Below, one piece after another: positions 23,379 to 35,229 of a stretch of DNA of 64,000 nucleotides. A program made the translations under genes and the position numbers. Position 1 is the stretch's first letter. Each line of letters opens with the position of its first letter. The notes beneath the pieces are model-generated. The model was not told the origin of the DNA and did not search any database. It worked only from the letters and a program-made list of their open reading frames with translations. The DNA comes from Molossus alvarezi (taxonomy: Eukaryota > Chordata > Mammalia > Chiroptera > Molossidae). The DNA is taken from positions 215,462,290 through 215,526,289 of the forward strand of contig CM073885.1 of the NCBI GenBank assembly GCA_037176705.1, read 5' to 3'.

Positions 23379-23551
23379 GAGCAACTCTTATAAATTGTAC
23401 TTTGAAGAGTTTTTTCTGATAAGACTGTTCCTCTTCATGATAGTTTGGGATGCTACTTAGTATATTCTTGCTCATTGGATTGCTAGTTTTATTTTCTCCA
23501 TTATTTTTGTCTTGGTTTGACTGTCTTTTGGAAACATTTAAAATATCTTTT

Positions 23552-23805
23552 TTTTATTATTTTTTTTATCCTCACCCAAGAATATTTTTCCATTTCTTGT
23601 ACAGATAGAGTGGGAGGGAGAGAGAGGAAGGGAGAGAGAGAGAGAAACATCGACGTGAAGGGACACATCGAGTGGCTGCCACCCGCACGACCAACCAGGC
23701 CCGGGACAAACTGCAACCGAAGTACATGCCCCCAGCGGGAACCGAACCCGTGTCTCTCCGGACCGCAGGCTGACGCTCTAACCGCTGAGCCAAACTGGCC
23801 AGGGC
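23552..23805 (-). mobile_element. VES-type SINE, CpG-rich (young) subtype
   Basis: The copy retains many CpGs and the diagnostic 'gtgaagggacacatcgagtg'. Target duplication 'taaaatatctttt' at 23539-23551 and 23806-23818. Confidence 0.92.
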
Positions 23806-24175
23806 TAAAATATCTTTTGATGTCTCCTTTGAAAAAATAAGATTATTTATATTTTATTTACAATATGGGGAAATTTTAGAATAATTTAAACATTTTGTCC
23901 TCCAAATATATCCATAGGGAAAATGGCAATAAAACACTCCTTAAATTAGACCTATGTATCTATCATATTATGTAAGTGCATACTATTTGCTTACAACTGT
24001 ACTAGGAAAAAAATAAATTTATGAGATTGTCCTGGCTTATCCTTCTTATCTTGTAATTTAGTTTGTTTAAAATGAACACTCATTATTTTTAAAGTTTCAC
24101 TGGGAGTATACTTGCCATATAATAACTTGCTGTGAAAGTGTACAATTGCCATAAAATGTACAACTTTATAGGTCT

Positions 24176-24240
24176 TTTTAATCCTCACCTGAGGATATAT
24201 TTATTGCTGGGGGGGGGGTGGGGAAGAGAGGGGGAGGGGG

Positions 24241-24288
<48 letters not shown>

Positions 24289-24417
24289 GAAGTGAGAGAG
24301 AAACAGTTATTGGTTGCCTCCCATACACGACCTAGGTATGTGCTCTGACCAGGAATCAAACCTGAAACCTTTTGGTGTATGGGACAATACTCCAACCAAC
24401 TGAGCCACTGCCAGGGC
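24176..24417 (-). mobile_element. VES-type SINE with expanded (GA)n
   Basis: The body carries a G-rich run and about 20 GA units at 24243-24283. The head end reads 'ctgagccactgccagggcc'. The flanks are only roughly duplicated ('caactttatagg' against 'caacttgatggg'). Confidence 0.8.
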
Positions 24418-24645
24418 CAACTTGATGGGTTTTGACACATGTATACATATGTAAGATGATCATAATCAAGATAATGAACATATCTATCACTCCTAAAAAT
24501 TTTCTTGTGCGCCTTTATAATCTCTCCACTTGTTCCTCACCTCTATCCTCAGGAAACCACTGATTTGTCTTCTGTGTTTAGTGGTTAGTTTAAATTTTTA
24601 GAGTTTTATATTAGTGGAGCCATATAGTTTGTACCCATTTTCTTG

Positions 24646-25055
24646 TTTTTTTTTTTTTCCTTGTTGTTCTGTGTGGAACATATTCCTTTGTTTCTTCATC
24701 TTCTTTGATTGTCTGTGTTGGTTTCTATGCATTAGATAAAACAGCTATCTCTTCCACTCTTGAAGGAGTGACCTCATGTAGGAGAGGAATCTTGGCGATC
24801 AACCCTGCCCTAGGTTTTGGTTATCTCTCAAACTTTTGTGATTGTGCAAGCAGACTATTTTATTTTAGGGGCTCCCAGTGGTTGAAGGTATGCCAAGACT
24901 TGTCAATGTCCCAAAGGGGAGGGTCTCAGTCAGCATCTAGATTCAGGCTGAATGGAAGCCAGACCCTCAGGCAGCAGCTTTTAAAGTGTACAAATACACC
25001 TTTCAGGGGGAAACTGAGAGATGGGTGTTTCTGTTTTCTCCTTCTGCATTGAGAG
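24646..25055 (-). mobile_element. Retroposed L1 5'/ORF1-leader-like fragment
   Basis: A block of about 410 bp starts with a T run (a minus-strand A tail) and lies between 'tttgtacccattttcttg' (24628-24645) and 'tttgtatccattttgtcttg' (25056-25075), which look like a target duplication. On the minus strand its last part resembles the 5'/ORF1-leader region of old L1s ('gaagaaacaaaggaatatgt'). Family assignment is from memory. Confidence 0.45.
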
Positions 25056-26075
25056 TTTGTATCCATTTTGTCTTGCTTCTTTCTCTCATGATTGAATGAT
25101 CAATCCATTTATTGTGTGGATAGTGGTTCATTCTTTATTTTCTAAGTATTTTATTAGCTGGATATGCCAATGCATAAATAATTTATTTATTCACCTGTTG
25201 ATGGACATTTAGACAGTTTTTGGCTCTTACAAATAAAATTGCTATGAATGTTCATATATAAGCAGACATGCTTTCTTTTCTCTTGGGCAATACCTGGAAG
25301 TAGAATATGATCATATGATAGGTATATATGTATTGCTTAAGAAATTGCCAAACTGTTTTCCAAAGTGGTTGGCCCATTTTACATCCCCATTAGTAGAGTA
25401 TTGAGTGTTCCAGCTTCTTCACATCTTCATTTAAACATTCTATAGTCAGCCTTTTTAACTTTAGCCATTCTATTAGGTGTGTAGAGGTATCTCATTGTGG
25501 CTTTCATTTATATTACTTTAATGACTAATGATGGTGAACAGCTTATTTTGGGCTTATTTGCCATCTATATATCTTCTATGGTAAAGTGTCTGTTCAAAAT
25601 ATTTGCTCATTTGACATTTTTCTTATAATTGAGATTTGAGAGTTCTTTATTATGGGTACAAATACTTGGTCAGATAAATGATTTGCAAGTATTTTCTAGC
25701 AGTCAGTGGCTTGTCTTTTCATACTCCTAACAGTGTCTTTTGACAAGAAGTGTTTAATTTTTATGAAGTTCAATTGATCATTTTCCTTGTATAGATCATA
25801 CATTTGATGTCATATCTAAGAAATATTTATTTAATCCCAAATCACAAAGATTTTCTCTTATATTTTCTATAGCAATTTCCCAGTTTTACATTTTCTTTTT
25901 AGGTCATTGATCCATTTTGAATTAATTGTTTCACAGTTTGAGGTATGGATCAAAGGTCTTTTTTTTTTTTTGCTTACCGATGGCTATACAGTCATTCTTA
26001 CCACTTATTAATGATTCTTTCTCTACCAAATTGCCCGTTTGTTTTTTTTTATCTTTGTCAAAAATCAGTTGTGTG

Positions 26076-26963
26076 AAAGGAAGACAAAGAACCCAATTAG
26101 AAAATGGGCAGAGGAACAAAAAAGACACCTCTCCAAACAGGACATACAAATGGCTAAGAGACATACGAAGAAATGCTCAACATCACTAATCATCAGAGAG
26201 ATGCAAATTAAAACAACAATGAGGTATCACCTCACACCTGTCAGAATGGCCGCCATCAACAAATCATCAAACAACAAGTGTTGGCGAGGGTGTGGAGAAA
26301 AGGGGACTCTAGTACACTGCTGGTGGGAATGCAGACTGGTGCAGCCACTATGGAAAACAATATGGTGTTACCTCAAAAAATTAAAAATTGATCTTCCATT
26401 TGACCCAGTGATCCCACTTCTAGGAATATACCCTAAGAAGCCTGAAACACCAATCAGAAAGAATATATGTACCCCCATGTTCATAGCAGCACTATTTACA
26501 ATAGCTAAGATCTGGAAACAGCCCAAGTGTCCATCAGTAGACGAATGGCTAAAAAAGTAGTGGTACATATACACAATGGAGTACTATGCAGCTGTAAGAA
26601 AGAAAGATCTCTTGTCCTTTGAGACTACATGGAGGGACCTGGAGAGTATCATCCTGAGTGAGGCAAGCCAAACAGAGAAGGACAAGTATCATATGATCTC
26701 ACTTATTTGTGGAATATAATGAACATAACAGTCTGAGGAATGGGGTAGTCCCAGAGACATGGAGGTGGGGTACAGACTGACAATCCCCAGAAGAAGGGAT
26801 GGTGGGGGAGAGATAAACCACAGAACTTATATGCATGTATGCATGAACAGTGGACATGGACAACAAACTGGGGACAGGCCGGGGAGGGAGGCGAAGGGGG
26901 GAATCAGTGGGGGAAAAAGGAGAAACATCTGTAACAAAAATTAATTAGTAAAAAAAAAAGAGA
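26076..26963 (+). mobile_element. Young 5'-truncated L1 insertion
   Basis: It contains the 3' part of ORF2, a 3' UTR with 'ggggagggaggcgaaggggg' and an A-rich end. It is bracketed by a 16-bp perfect target duplication 'aaaaatcagttgtgtg' (26060-26075 and 26964-26979). Opposite in strand to the old L1 it sits in. Confidence 0.9.
26078..26719 (+). pseudogene. L1 ORF2 C-terminal remnant
   Basis: The frame encodes the C-terminal part of L1 ORF2p, downstream of the reverse transcriptase. It includes the Cys-rich segment around 26275-26335 (C..GCGEKG...HCWWEC), which fits the conserved Cys/His motif of L1 ORF2p. The domain then runs '[13 protein letters not shown]' and '[19 protein letters not shown]'. 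One in-frame TAG at 26558-26560 breaks it. Beyond that the same frame continues to the expected natural stop TAA at 26717-26719, so the copy is otherwise intact. The N-terminal endonuclease and reverse transcriptase are missing through 5' truncation on insertion. It cannot be active. Confidence 0.9.
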
Positions 26964-26974
26964 AAAAATCAGTT

Positions 26975-27070
26975 GTGTGGGGAACTCTCTGTACTTTCAA
27001 CTTGCTTTGAACCTAAGTATGCTCTATTAAAAAGAAAACTATATAAAATAAAGAGGAGTAAAAGCAATAG
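26975..27070 (+). mobile_element. Short L1 3' tail inserted in the old L1
   Basis: 'gtggggaactctctgtactt' followed by an A-rich end is the extreme 3' terminus of an L1MA-like element. The flanking 'aaaaatcagtt' is repeated at 27071-27081, fitting a target duplication. The younger L1 at 26076-26963 later inserted across its left edge. Confidence 0.65.
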
Positions 27071-28336
27071 AAAAATCAGTTCACATAATGTAAGTCTGTT
27101 TCTGAACTTTTTACTGTATTCCATTGGTTTATTTGTTTGCCTCTGTGCCAATATCACACTATCTTGAATACAGTAGCTTTATAATAAATCTTAAAATCCC
27201 ATCCTCTCAATTTGCTATTCTTTTTCAAAGTTGTTTTGGCCATTCTGGGTTCTTCCCATTTCCATATGTATTTTAGAATCAACTTATCAATTTCTATAAA
27301 ATCATTCTGAGATTTTGTTTGGGATCTATAGATAATTTTGGGGGATCTATAGATAACTGATCTCACCATATTGAATGTTATGCATCTTCTTTCACATAAG
27401 CACAATATATCTCTTCATTCATTTGGGTCTTTAAAATTTTTTTCAGAAATATTTTATAGTTTTCAGTGCATAGGATTTGCATATCTTCTGTCAGATTTAT
27501 CCCTAAGTATTTCATATATGTAATGTTGTTATAAATTGCATTATTTTAAAATTTTATTTCTGATTGTTCATTGGTAATATAAAAAAATACAATTGGTTTT
27601 TGTATATTGATCTTTGATTCTGCAACATTGCAAACCTCACTTCTTAGTTCTGGTTGCTTTTCTACGGATTCCATTATTACTTTAAAGGTGTTGCTCCATT
27701 TTTCTCCTGTGCCTTGTTTCCCATGAGAGATCTGCTCTCATCCTTATATTTGTTCTTGTGTATGTAATGTGTCTTTTTTCTCTGGCTGCTTAAAATAATT
27801 TTTTTCAATCACTTTTTAAAATAATTTGATTATTATGTGCTTTTGTGTCATATTCTCATGTTTCTTATGCTTGAGGTTAATTGGTTCTGTGAGTTAATTT
27901 TAATTACATTTGTAATATTTTCATCAATTATTTATTCAAAAATTTTCACTCCCTGTCTTCTCTACTTTGAGACTCTCAACACATACATATTAGACCTTTT
28001 GAAGTTGTACCACAAGTCACTGATTCTCCATTCATTTTTTAAATTAGTTTTTTCTCTCTGTGTTTCATTTTGCAGAGTTTTATAAGGATGTCTTTAATTT
28101 AATAATATTTTCTTCTACAATATCTAATCTGCCATTAATCCCTTTCAATGTAATTTTCCTTTGAGCCATTATAGTTTTCATCTCTAGAAGTTTTATTTGG
28201 GCTTTTTTTCATATCTTCCCTTTTTCTATTAAGTTTTTTTAAAATGTGAAATATAATTATAATACTATTACAATGTCTATTGGTGCTAAAGTTTGTGTCA
28301 ATTTTAATTGATTGATGTTTTTCCTCATTAAGATTT

Positions 28337-28581
28337 TTTTTTTTAATTCTCACCCAAGGACGTTTTTGCATTTATCTTCAGATAGAGCGGGAAGGAGAGA
28401 GGGACAAAGAGAGAGAGAGAAACATTAACGTGAGAAAGATACATTGAGTGCCACCCATATGACCCCAATTGGGGCCGGGGACAAATTGCAACCAAGGTAC
28501 ATGCCCTTAGCAGGAACCAAACCTGGGACTCTCTGGTCCACGGGCCAATGCTTTAACCTTTGAGCCAAACCAGCCAGTGCT
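28337..28581 (-). mobile_element. VES-type SINE
   Basis: Full-length on the minus strand. Target duplication 'cctcattaagattt' against 'ccttattaagattt' (28323-28336 and 28582-28595). Confidence 0.88.
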
Positions 28582-29400
28582 CCTTATTAAGATTTATATT
28601 TTCCTGGTTCTTTACATGCTTGGTAATTTTTTATTGGATACCAGACATTGTAAATTTTGCATTTTTGAGTACTGGATATTTTTATAAATATTTTTTGTGC
28701 TTTATTTTGGAATGCAGTTTAATTACTTAAAAACAGTTCATTCTTTCCAGATTTTATTTTAAAGATTTGTTAGGGTCACCTTGAAGTGTATATTGTTAAG
28801 GGAGGGCTAATTATTCCCCACTTCTGAGGTAACACTCTTCTGAGAACCTTACCCAATGACCCATGTGTGGTGTTTCCCTGTCTGCTTGTGGGAACAGACA
28901 CTGTCCTAGTCCTAGGTGAAGTCTAGATATTGTTCTTTCCAATCCTTTCAGGTGTTTTTTCCCCCAACCTCAGATGTTTTCTTACATTTATGTGCAATTC
29001 AGTACCCTGCTCATTTTTTTAAAAAAGAGAAATCCTCTGCAGATCTCTGGAGTTCTCTCTCTGTGAAAGTCGCCCCTCTTTGCTACTCTGTGGAACAAAT
29101 TCTAGATGCCTTGGTCTCTTCAGACCCTCAGCTTTGTCTTTTCAACCCAGGGAGTCAGCTGGATTCCCCTGGATTGCTTTCCCTGGGTTGAAACTGGAAA
29201 CTCTCTCAAGGCAGTGTACTGGCACAAATGTAGGCCTCACCTTACCTGTTTCTTGTCTCTCAGGGATCACAGTTTTTTCACTGCCTGCTATCCAGTGTCT
29301 TGAGAACTGTTGTTTCATATATTTTGTTTGTTCGTTTTTGGTGGTTTCAAGCAGGAGGGTAAATCTGGTCTCTGTTACTTTAAATACTCTTCTTATAATT

Positions 29401-29859
29401 GGGGAATAATTAGAGGCTCAACTATGTGCTAGGTACCACAAGTATAGCTGTAGGAATTAAGTAGAAGTAATTTCAGGCGTGATAGGGGAAAGGTACATGG
29501 AAGATGGGAACTAATATTTGAAGGTTAAGTAGCATTTTGATATGTACAGTGGAAGTATCAGATCTGTGGAGTTGGAAACAGCTCTTCTCATTGTAAGAGA
29601 ACTATGGAGACATGAATGAGCAAAGCCTTTGTTCTTGACCATTTTAAGGGACTAGTCTACATATTTACCTCAAAGAATTTTGTGTGTGTGGCTTATCCAT
29701 GTCTTTAGATAGAAACTTATTAAGACATACAGTAAAATGTAAAGTTTGAACATTTGAGAATATGTTGTTTATTAATACAAGTTTTTAATTTCCAACATCA
29801 AGTTATTTTACTATATGAGTTTTTATTGTAAATAGTAAACAAATGTTAAATAAATGGGT
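29401..29859. other. Unassigned sequence
   Basis: No exon is seen. 'ctcaactatgtgctaggtac' at about 29417 hints at a MIR fragment, too short to call. Confidence 0.35.
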
Positions 29860-30070
29860 TTTGAAATCAAGCAGGTCTTGATTTGAATTGTGTCTCTGTC
29901 ATTTATTAGCTGTTTCCTTAGACTATTTTTTTTTTCTCTTAGTTTCAGTTTCCTTATTTTAAAATAGGGATAATGATCATTGTTATCAGGATTAAGTGAG
30001 ATCATTCATATAACATACTTGGAACATAGCCTGGCATAGATCGAACCCTTAATAAATGTTGGTTGCCATT
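29860..30070 (+). repeat. MIR SINE fragment
   Basis: 'tttattagctgtttccttag', 'cagtttccttattttaaaat' and 'catagcctggcatagatcga' fit MIR in the plus orientation. Confidence 0.65.
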
Positions 30071-32442
30071 ATATGTTATACTATGAAGGTGGAATGTTAG
30101 TGCATTAAAATATTTTGTGGTATTCAGCTTTCTGATATAAAACTATCCATTTGTTTTTCTCATAGACTCTTATAGCTAAAAATACCCCCCCACAAAATCC
30201 TGCATTCAAGTATAATATTCTACTGTTTATTTCTTAAGTTTCATTTTACTTAGTGTCTTAGTCTGTGCCCACATGATAACAAACATATGGATAAAAACTG
30301 AAAAGGCATTAGATTTGGATGACTGGGTTCATATCAACCAGACGACCTTGAATGAGTTAACTGTATTTATGTGTTTCCCTCCCCAACTTTTCATCGGTAT
30401 TGTTTCTTTTCTTGTCACTGTTGTCCCTGTCCTGTTCAAGTTAACATATCCTTCCTGGAAGTTTATCCTATGTGGGTTTTGTTCTGAAGAGACCTTTGGC
30501 TGGTTAGTTTTGAGAATCTGTAGGATAAACCAAGCTCTCCCAGGCCCTTCAGACCTTACTAAGAACCTCTTGCACTGTAGATGGAAATGCACTGAGTTCT
30601 GAGTTCCAGCCAATGTCCTCACATTGGACTACTGTACTTTCCAGTGAGGACTTGTTGGCAACTTTTGGGTTTTCCTGTTCTCAGATCCATCATTTTACTT
30701 CTTTCTCTTTCCTCCTACATGGCAGGGGATACCACATGAGGCTTGTAGCTGCTGGTGGTTTATTCCTATCACTCATATATTCAGGTTCTTAGAGAAATCT
30801 TATCACTTAATGATCACCATTTGTTGTAAATATTGTTAATGAGTTTTTGGTTTTGGTATCCTAGTTGTTCTGTTTTAATCAGGGGTTTTGGGAGATTCAA
30901 ATACTAGATTGTGGCTGCCATCATATTCCCAAAATTCCTCCCTAATCAGTCTGTTTTTCACATTTATTTCTCCATTTGAGATATAGCCAACAGTTTTCTG
31001 GAAGCTCTGATCCAAAGGTTAATGAAATGGGAACTAGATTGTGATAAAAACAAAACAAAAACAACTAGGCTAGCTGGATGTAGCTTGCAAGTGGAATTCT
31101 TTTAATGCAGACATTTGATTTTTTGGGATGTGTTTGTGGCTTAGGATAGGTTACTTTTTTTATTATTTAATATGATGACAATGTATATATCATTTTTATG
31201 CATTTCAGATATGTGGAGAGTCAATGTTTCTTCTTCTGCCCCATAAGCATGAGTATTACTAAAAAAAAAATTTATATAGCATCATTAACTTAGAATTCAG
31301 GTTCTATTCTCTGCCACCAGAATTGTAAAGGAATTTACTTTTTGCCATATCAAGCACTTTTTCTTTTGGTCTTGGTGAGCTGAGGTTGCTTTCTTTTCTT
31401 TACCTGACCTCTTGTTTTCCTTGGTATTAAAAATCATTCAGGTTGGAAATGTAGGAGGTGAAAAGCTTTTTAGGGTTTTCATTGGCTTGAAACCTAGAGA
31501 GGGTCAATTAAGCCAATCCAATTTCTTTTGAAACTTTGCTTCTTTTTTGAGGACATTAATCACTGCAGAAATAAACATGTCATCTGGTCATTTGAAACCT
31601 TATGGATTTTTGTTCAAGTTTAAAATTGATTAGAAGTAGTGTTGGTAGTAGTCTGGGGTGAGCAAGAAAGGCAGGAAGCAGAATTAATTATCCCCAAAAA
31701 TCTATTACACTCCAAGGGCATTTTCTGCAGAATCATTATTGCAAGTTTATTGTTAGACCTCACCATGAAGGGTGAGTGTATTAGCAATTTTACTTGATTC
31801 ACAGGAGAGGAAAATAAGAATCTAAGAAATTCTTGAACATCCAGGAAGATGTAATTAATTCCCAAACTTCCTCCTTGTGTCCTGTCTCCTGCTACAGAAA
31901 TGAGCTATTAACAGCAGTAATCTTTCATGACCTACACTTTTTCTTATACTAACAATTTCCACTTAATTCTTAGAGGGATTCAGAAAGCTCTCATTTTGGA
32001 TACTAGAAATTACTACTGATCATGCACATTTTTTGTGTACAACTGGACTTTGATATACTTGGATGATTTATAGCAAAGAGAGGTTTTCTCCTCATCTGAC
32101 CTCATCTCTTTGTCCCGAGTACAGCCCATCTGCTCCCCTCTTGACTCTTGCTGTGTGTGGTACCCAGTTCATGACTATTTAATTCCCGGTTCCCCAGGCC
32201 CTTGTCTACTGTCTGAAAAGCCTCCCAGCATCAACTCTGTTAGTAAGAATTAATCTCTATGCTTATCTAGCTTAAAACTCAATTCCTGCAGGAAGGTTCC
32301 TCCTATTAAGAGCTATTCATTCCCTCTGATGGTGCCACTGGGCAATATCTTCTCAGCACATATGTATTTGGTTTGAATAATAATGCTTCTCACTGCACTT
32401 AATATAGTTTCCAGTCCAAACTGAGCTCTTAACAAATAATTA
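30071..32442. other. Unique, intron-like sequence
   Basis: No repeat is named with confidence. Open frames at 30273-30602 and, on the minus strand, 30329-30622 overlap head-on and have no recognisable domain. Confidence 0.4.
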
Positions 32443-33111
32443 CAGCAGTTTTTCCTTATCCATGGTTTCGCTTTCCATGATTTCAATTACCTGTAGTCAA
32501 CTGCAGTCTGATAATTAAGTGGAAAGTTCCAGAATAAAACAGTTCCTAACTTTTAACTTGCACACCATTCTGAGTCGTGTGATGAAATCTCATGCCATTC
32601 CACTCCATCCGCCCCGGGATATGAATCATCTCTTTGTCCAGTGACTCCACACTGTATACTCTTATAATCTACCTGCCCATTAGTTACTTAGTAGTGGACT
32701 CAGTTATCAGATTGACTGTCATGATATCGCAGTGTTTCTGTTCAAGAAACCCTTGTTTTACTGAATAATAACCCTAATGCACAAGGGTAGTGATGCTGGC
32801 AATTCAGATATGCCAAAGAGAAGCCATCAAGTGCTTTCTTTAAGTGAAAAGGTGAGTATAGTACAGTAAGATATTTAGAGAGAGAACACATTCATATAAC
32901 TTTTATTACAGTATATTGTTATAATTGTTCTATTTTATATTTAGTTATTGTGCTAATCTCATGCTATGCCTAATTTATAAATTAAACTTTATTATAGGTA
33001 TGTGTGTATGTATAGAAAAACACAGTATACATAGGGTTCAGGACTATTCACAATTTAAGGTGTCCACTGGGGATCTTAGAATGTATTGCCTGTGGACAAG
33101 GGGGCCTAGTA
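32443..33111 (+). mobile_element. Tigger7/MER44-like pogo DNA transposon, internally deleted
   Basis: The left end 'ttttccttatccatggtttc' and the right end 'tgtggacaagggggcctagta' are inverted-repeat termini, flanked by TA (32441-32442 and 33112-33113). Inside, 'gtgatgctggcaattcagat', followed by 'atgccaaagagaagcc', is the start of the pogo/Tigger transposase region. Most of the transposase is deleted: the sequence jumps from the N-terminal part ('agtgaaaaggtgagta') to the 3' UTR ('aacttttattacagtatatt'). It is a dead, non-autonomous copy. Confidence 0.75.
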
Positions 33112-33339
33112 TACTAACTAATGAACCTATCACCTTTGCTTGCAGGAAAACCAGTAAGAAAGCCTCATGTATCAAAAGTCTGTATTTATTTAGGTTTTAA
33201 GTGTTTGAGAGTAAAATAAATGTTTTATGAAACAAGAGGAGGATGAGTTTAGATGAACTGGATTTTATACTAGAATCTGGTTATTTGCATACCAACACTT
33301 CATTCTAGCATGTAGTAATAACTATAAACGTTTTTTTGA

Positions 33340-33640
33340 ATGATAAAAATAGCTACTCTGTATTACTGTGTACCAGGCACTCTGCTAAGGAACCTGGATT
33401 ATTCTGTCTGATCCTCCCAATACTTGGAGGTATACACTCTTATACAGGGTGGGGCAAGATAGGTGTACAGTTGTTTGTATGGAAAATAATACAATAATAA
33501 ATAAATAATAATACAAGAATAAACTCTGTGTTTTGCATACTCACAACTGTAAGCCTACTTTTTACTCACCCTGTATTTATTTTACAGGTGGTGACATTAA
33601 TGCTTAAAGAAGCTGGCTAATTTGCCCAAGCTCAGTGTTT
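33340..33640 (-). repeat. MIR-like SINE interrupted by a mariner MITE
   Basis: 'tgtgtaccaggcactctgct' before, and 'tttattttacaggtggtgac' plus 'atttgcccaagctcag' after, form one reverse-complement MIR split at 33445-33573. Confidence 0.65.
33445..33573 (+). mobile_element. Mariner-type MITE (129 bp)
   Basis: 'cagggtggggcaagataggt' at the start and 'cctactttttactcaccctg' at the end are imperfect inverted repeats. TA flanks it on each side (33443-33444 and 33574-33575). It is the same family as 6972-7094. Confidence 0.82.
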
Positions 33641-34539
33641 TTATTACAGGCAGTCTGCATCTAGAATTTATGTTTTTAACCATTCCATTCAACTAATGCC
33701 AAGAATAAGAACATGGTGAATTATTTTCTTTCCTGTCCATTTTATCATACCCAGGCAGACTTAAATAGTCCAGAGCAGTGTTTTACAAAACTTTTTCCTG
33801 ACAACCTGCTTCAGAATCATTGTCTTATATAACCAATCCACTGACTAAGCATCACATATAAATCTAAGTGCAGTTTTGTTTTTTCTACCACTATGCTGAT
33901 TTTATTCACAGATCCACTCTATACTGATTCTTGCTTTAGGAGGTCTTCTTGGGAAAAACCTATAATAATTTGAGGCCTGTTTTCTCATCTGTGTGCCTCA
34001 TCTGGTTGAAAGGAAACACACGTACCTCCCTTGCCCCCATGAATTCTGGGAGCAGAGATTGATCCTAGTCTACTAACCAGCTCGATTCTGCTGCCCTCAG
34101 GACACTTTCACTTTTTCAGGGGAAAGTCTAGCCTGCTGTCTCTCAATGACCAAGGACACGTATCAGGTGCTGGGAGTGATCTCATGAGAGCCCCCCAACT
34201 CTTTTTCACACTGTTTTATTTCCTTGTTCAGATGAGGCATTCAATGTCATGGAAATGATTTGAAACATTTCTTTTGTAAATTCTGCATATGAAGGCGTGG
34301 GGGTATGTTTTATACTCCTTTTGGCTTCTATGCTGTTGGTGCCTGGGCAGGATATGCTCATTTTGCCCCTCCAGACCCACTCTCCATTTCTGTCTATTCA
34401 CTCGTATGGGCCAAGAGGCTGACCTATATGGCCTTCTTTATCGGCTCCCTTGCCTTCTGGCTTCCTGTTGCATTTGGTCAATGGGGACTATGGGAAGAAA
34501 CCAGGAAGAAGGGGGTGTAAGGTTGGGTGAGTAATTCTC
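33641..34539. other. Unassigned sequence
   Basis: No confident repeat. Two overlapping frames at 34289-34534 and 34305-34520 are rich in Trp, Phe and Leu but have no conserved motif or splice sites. Confidence 0.35.
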
Positions 34540-34850
34540 TGGTTTTCTTTCTACTAGGTTTTCTTAGGCTGCCTACAATCCTCAACAAAGGACACAGCTA
34601 TGTCAAGCAGCCCTGTCCACCCAACTCCTTCCTCTAATTCTCATAACACTCTCTTCTCTTGTCCCTAGGGATATAAACAGGTCCTTTGCTGCTACTAGAT
34701 CTGGGGCCCTGCAGTACACCTTGTGGTTTGCCCACACTCTACCCACACCTCTTGTAAATACTCTCTTTATTAAACGTCTTCATGTTACCCAGTTTTATCT
34801 TACTATCTGTTTCCTGCTGGGATCCTATCTGACATAACACCTCAGCTGAA
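34540..34850 (+). repeat. Ancient interspersed repeat, family not assigned
   Basis: 'cttgtaaatactctctttat' followed by 'atctgtttcctgctgggatc' and 'tctgacataaca' is a phrase I associate with an abundant old mammalian repeat. I cannot place the family. Confidence 0.4.
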
Positions 34851-34867
34851 ACTGACAGAGAGGCACT

Positions 34868-34953
34868 GCAATTGTAACATCCCGTTATACACATTAAAAA
34901 TATAGATTCCTTCTTGGGAGAAGTGTCTGTTCAGGTCCTGTGCCCATTTTTTA
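34868..34953 (-). mobile_element. Left flank of an older L1 split by the 8-kb insertion
   Basis: 'agaagtgtctgttcaggtcc' is antisense L1 ORF2 that resumes at 42966 after the inserted L1. It carries the left copy of the 17-bp target duplication (34937-34953). Confidence 0.65.
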
Positions 34954-35229
34954 TTATGTATTTATTTATTATGCATTTATTTATTTTTCGTGAATTAATT
35001 AATTTTTGTTACAGATGTTTCTCCTTCCCCCCACAAACAAACTTCTCCCCATCCTGCACCCCCACCCCCTAGCACTGTTGTCTATGTCTGTTGGTTATGC
35101 ATATATGCATACAACTTCTTTGTTTTATCTCATCCCTCCCCCTCCACCTCCCTCCTCTGAGGTTTGTCAGTCTGACATGTACTCCTGTCTATGTCTCTGG
35201 GACTATTTTGTTCATCAGCTTGTTTTGTT

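Larger units (their letters stand above)
24420..29400 (-). mobile_element. Old L1 (L1M-class), fragmented and multiply interrupted
   Basis: On the minus strand this follows an old mammalian L1: 3' ORF2 sequence at 24.43-24.65 kb and 25.06-26.07 kb (plus-strand 'cacctgttgatggacattta', 'ccaaactgttttccaaagtg'). More ORF2 lies at 27.08-27.66 kb ('tccctaagtatttcatatat'). ORF1 and 5' sequence follow at 27.66-29.40 kb ('tagaagttttatttgggctt', 'agatctctggagttctctct'). Part of ORF2 between RT and ORF1 is missing near 27.66 kb. It is cut by an L1-leader-like insert (24646-25055), a young L1 tail (26076-26963), a short L1 tail (26975-27070) and a VES (28337-28581). No functional reading frame remains. 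Confidence 0.7.

Noticed and set aside
30273..30622. Head-on overlapping frames on both strands
   Set aside because: No motifs and no supporting signals; treated as chance.
34289..34534. Two overlapping frames with membrane-like composition
   Set aside because: Neither matches a family I know, and the region blends into an ancient repeat.
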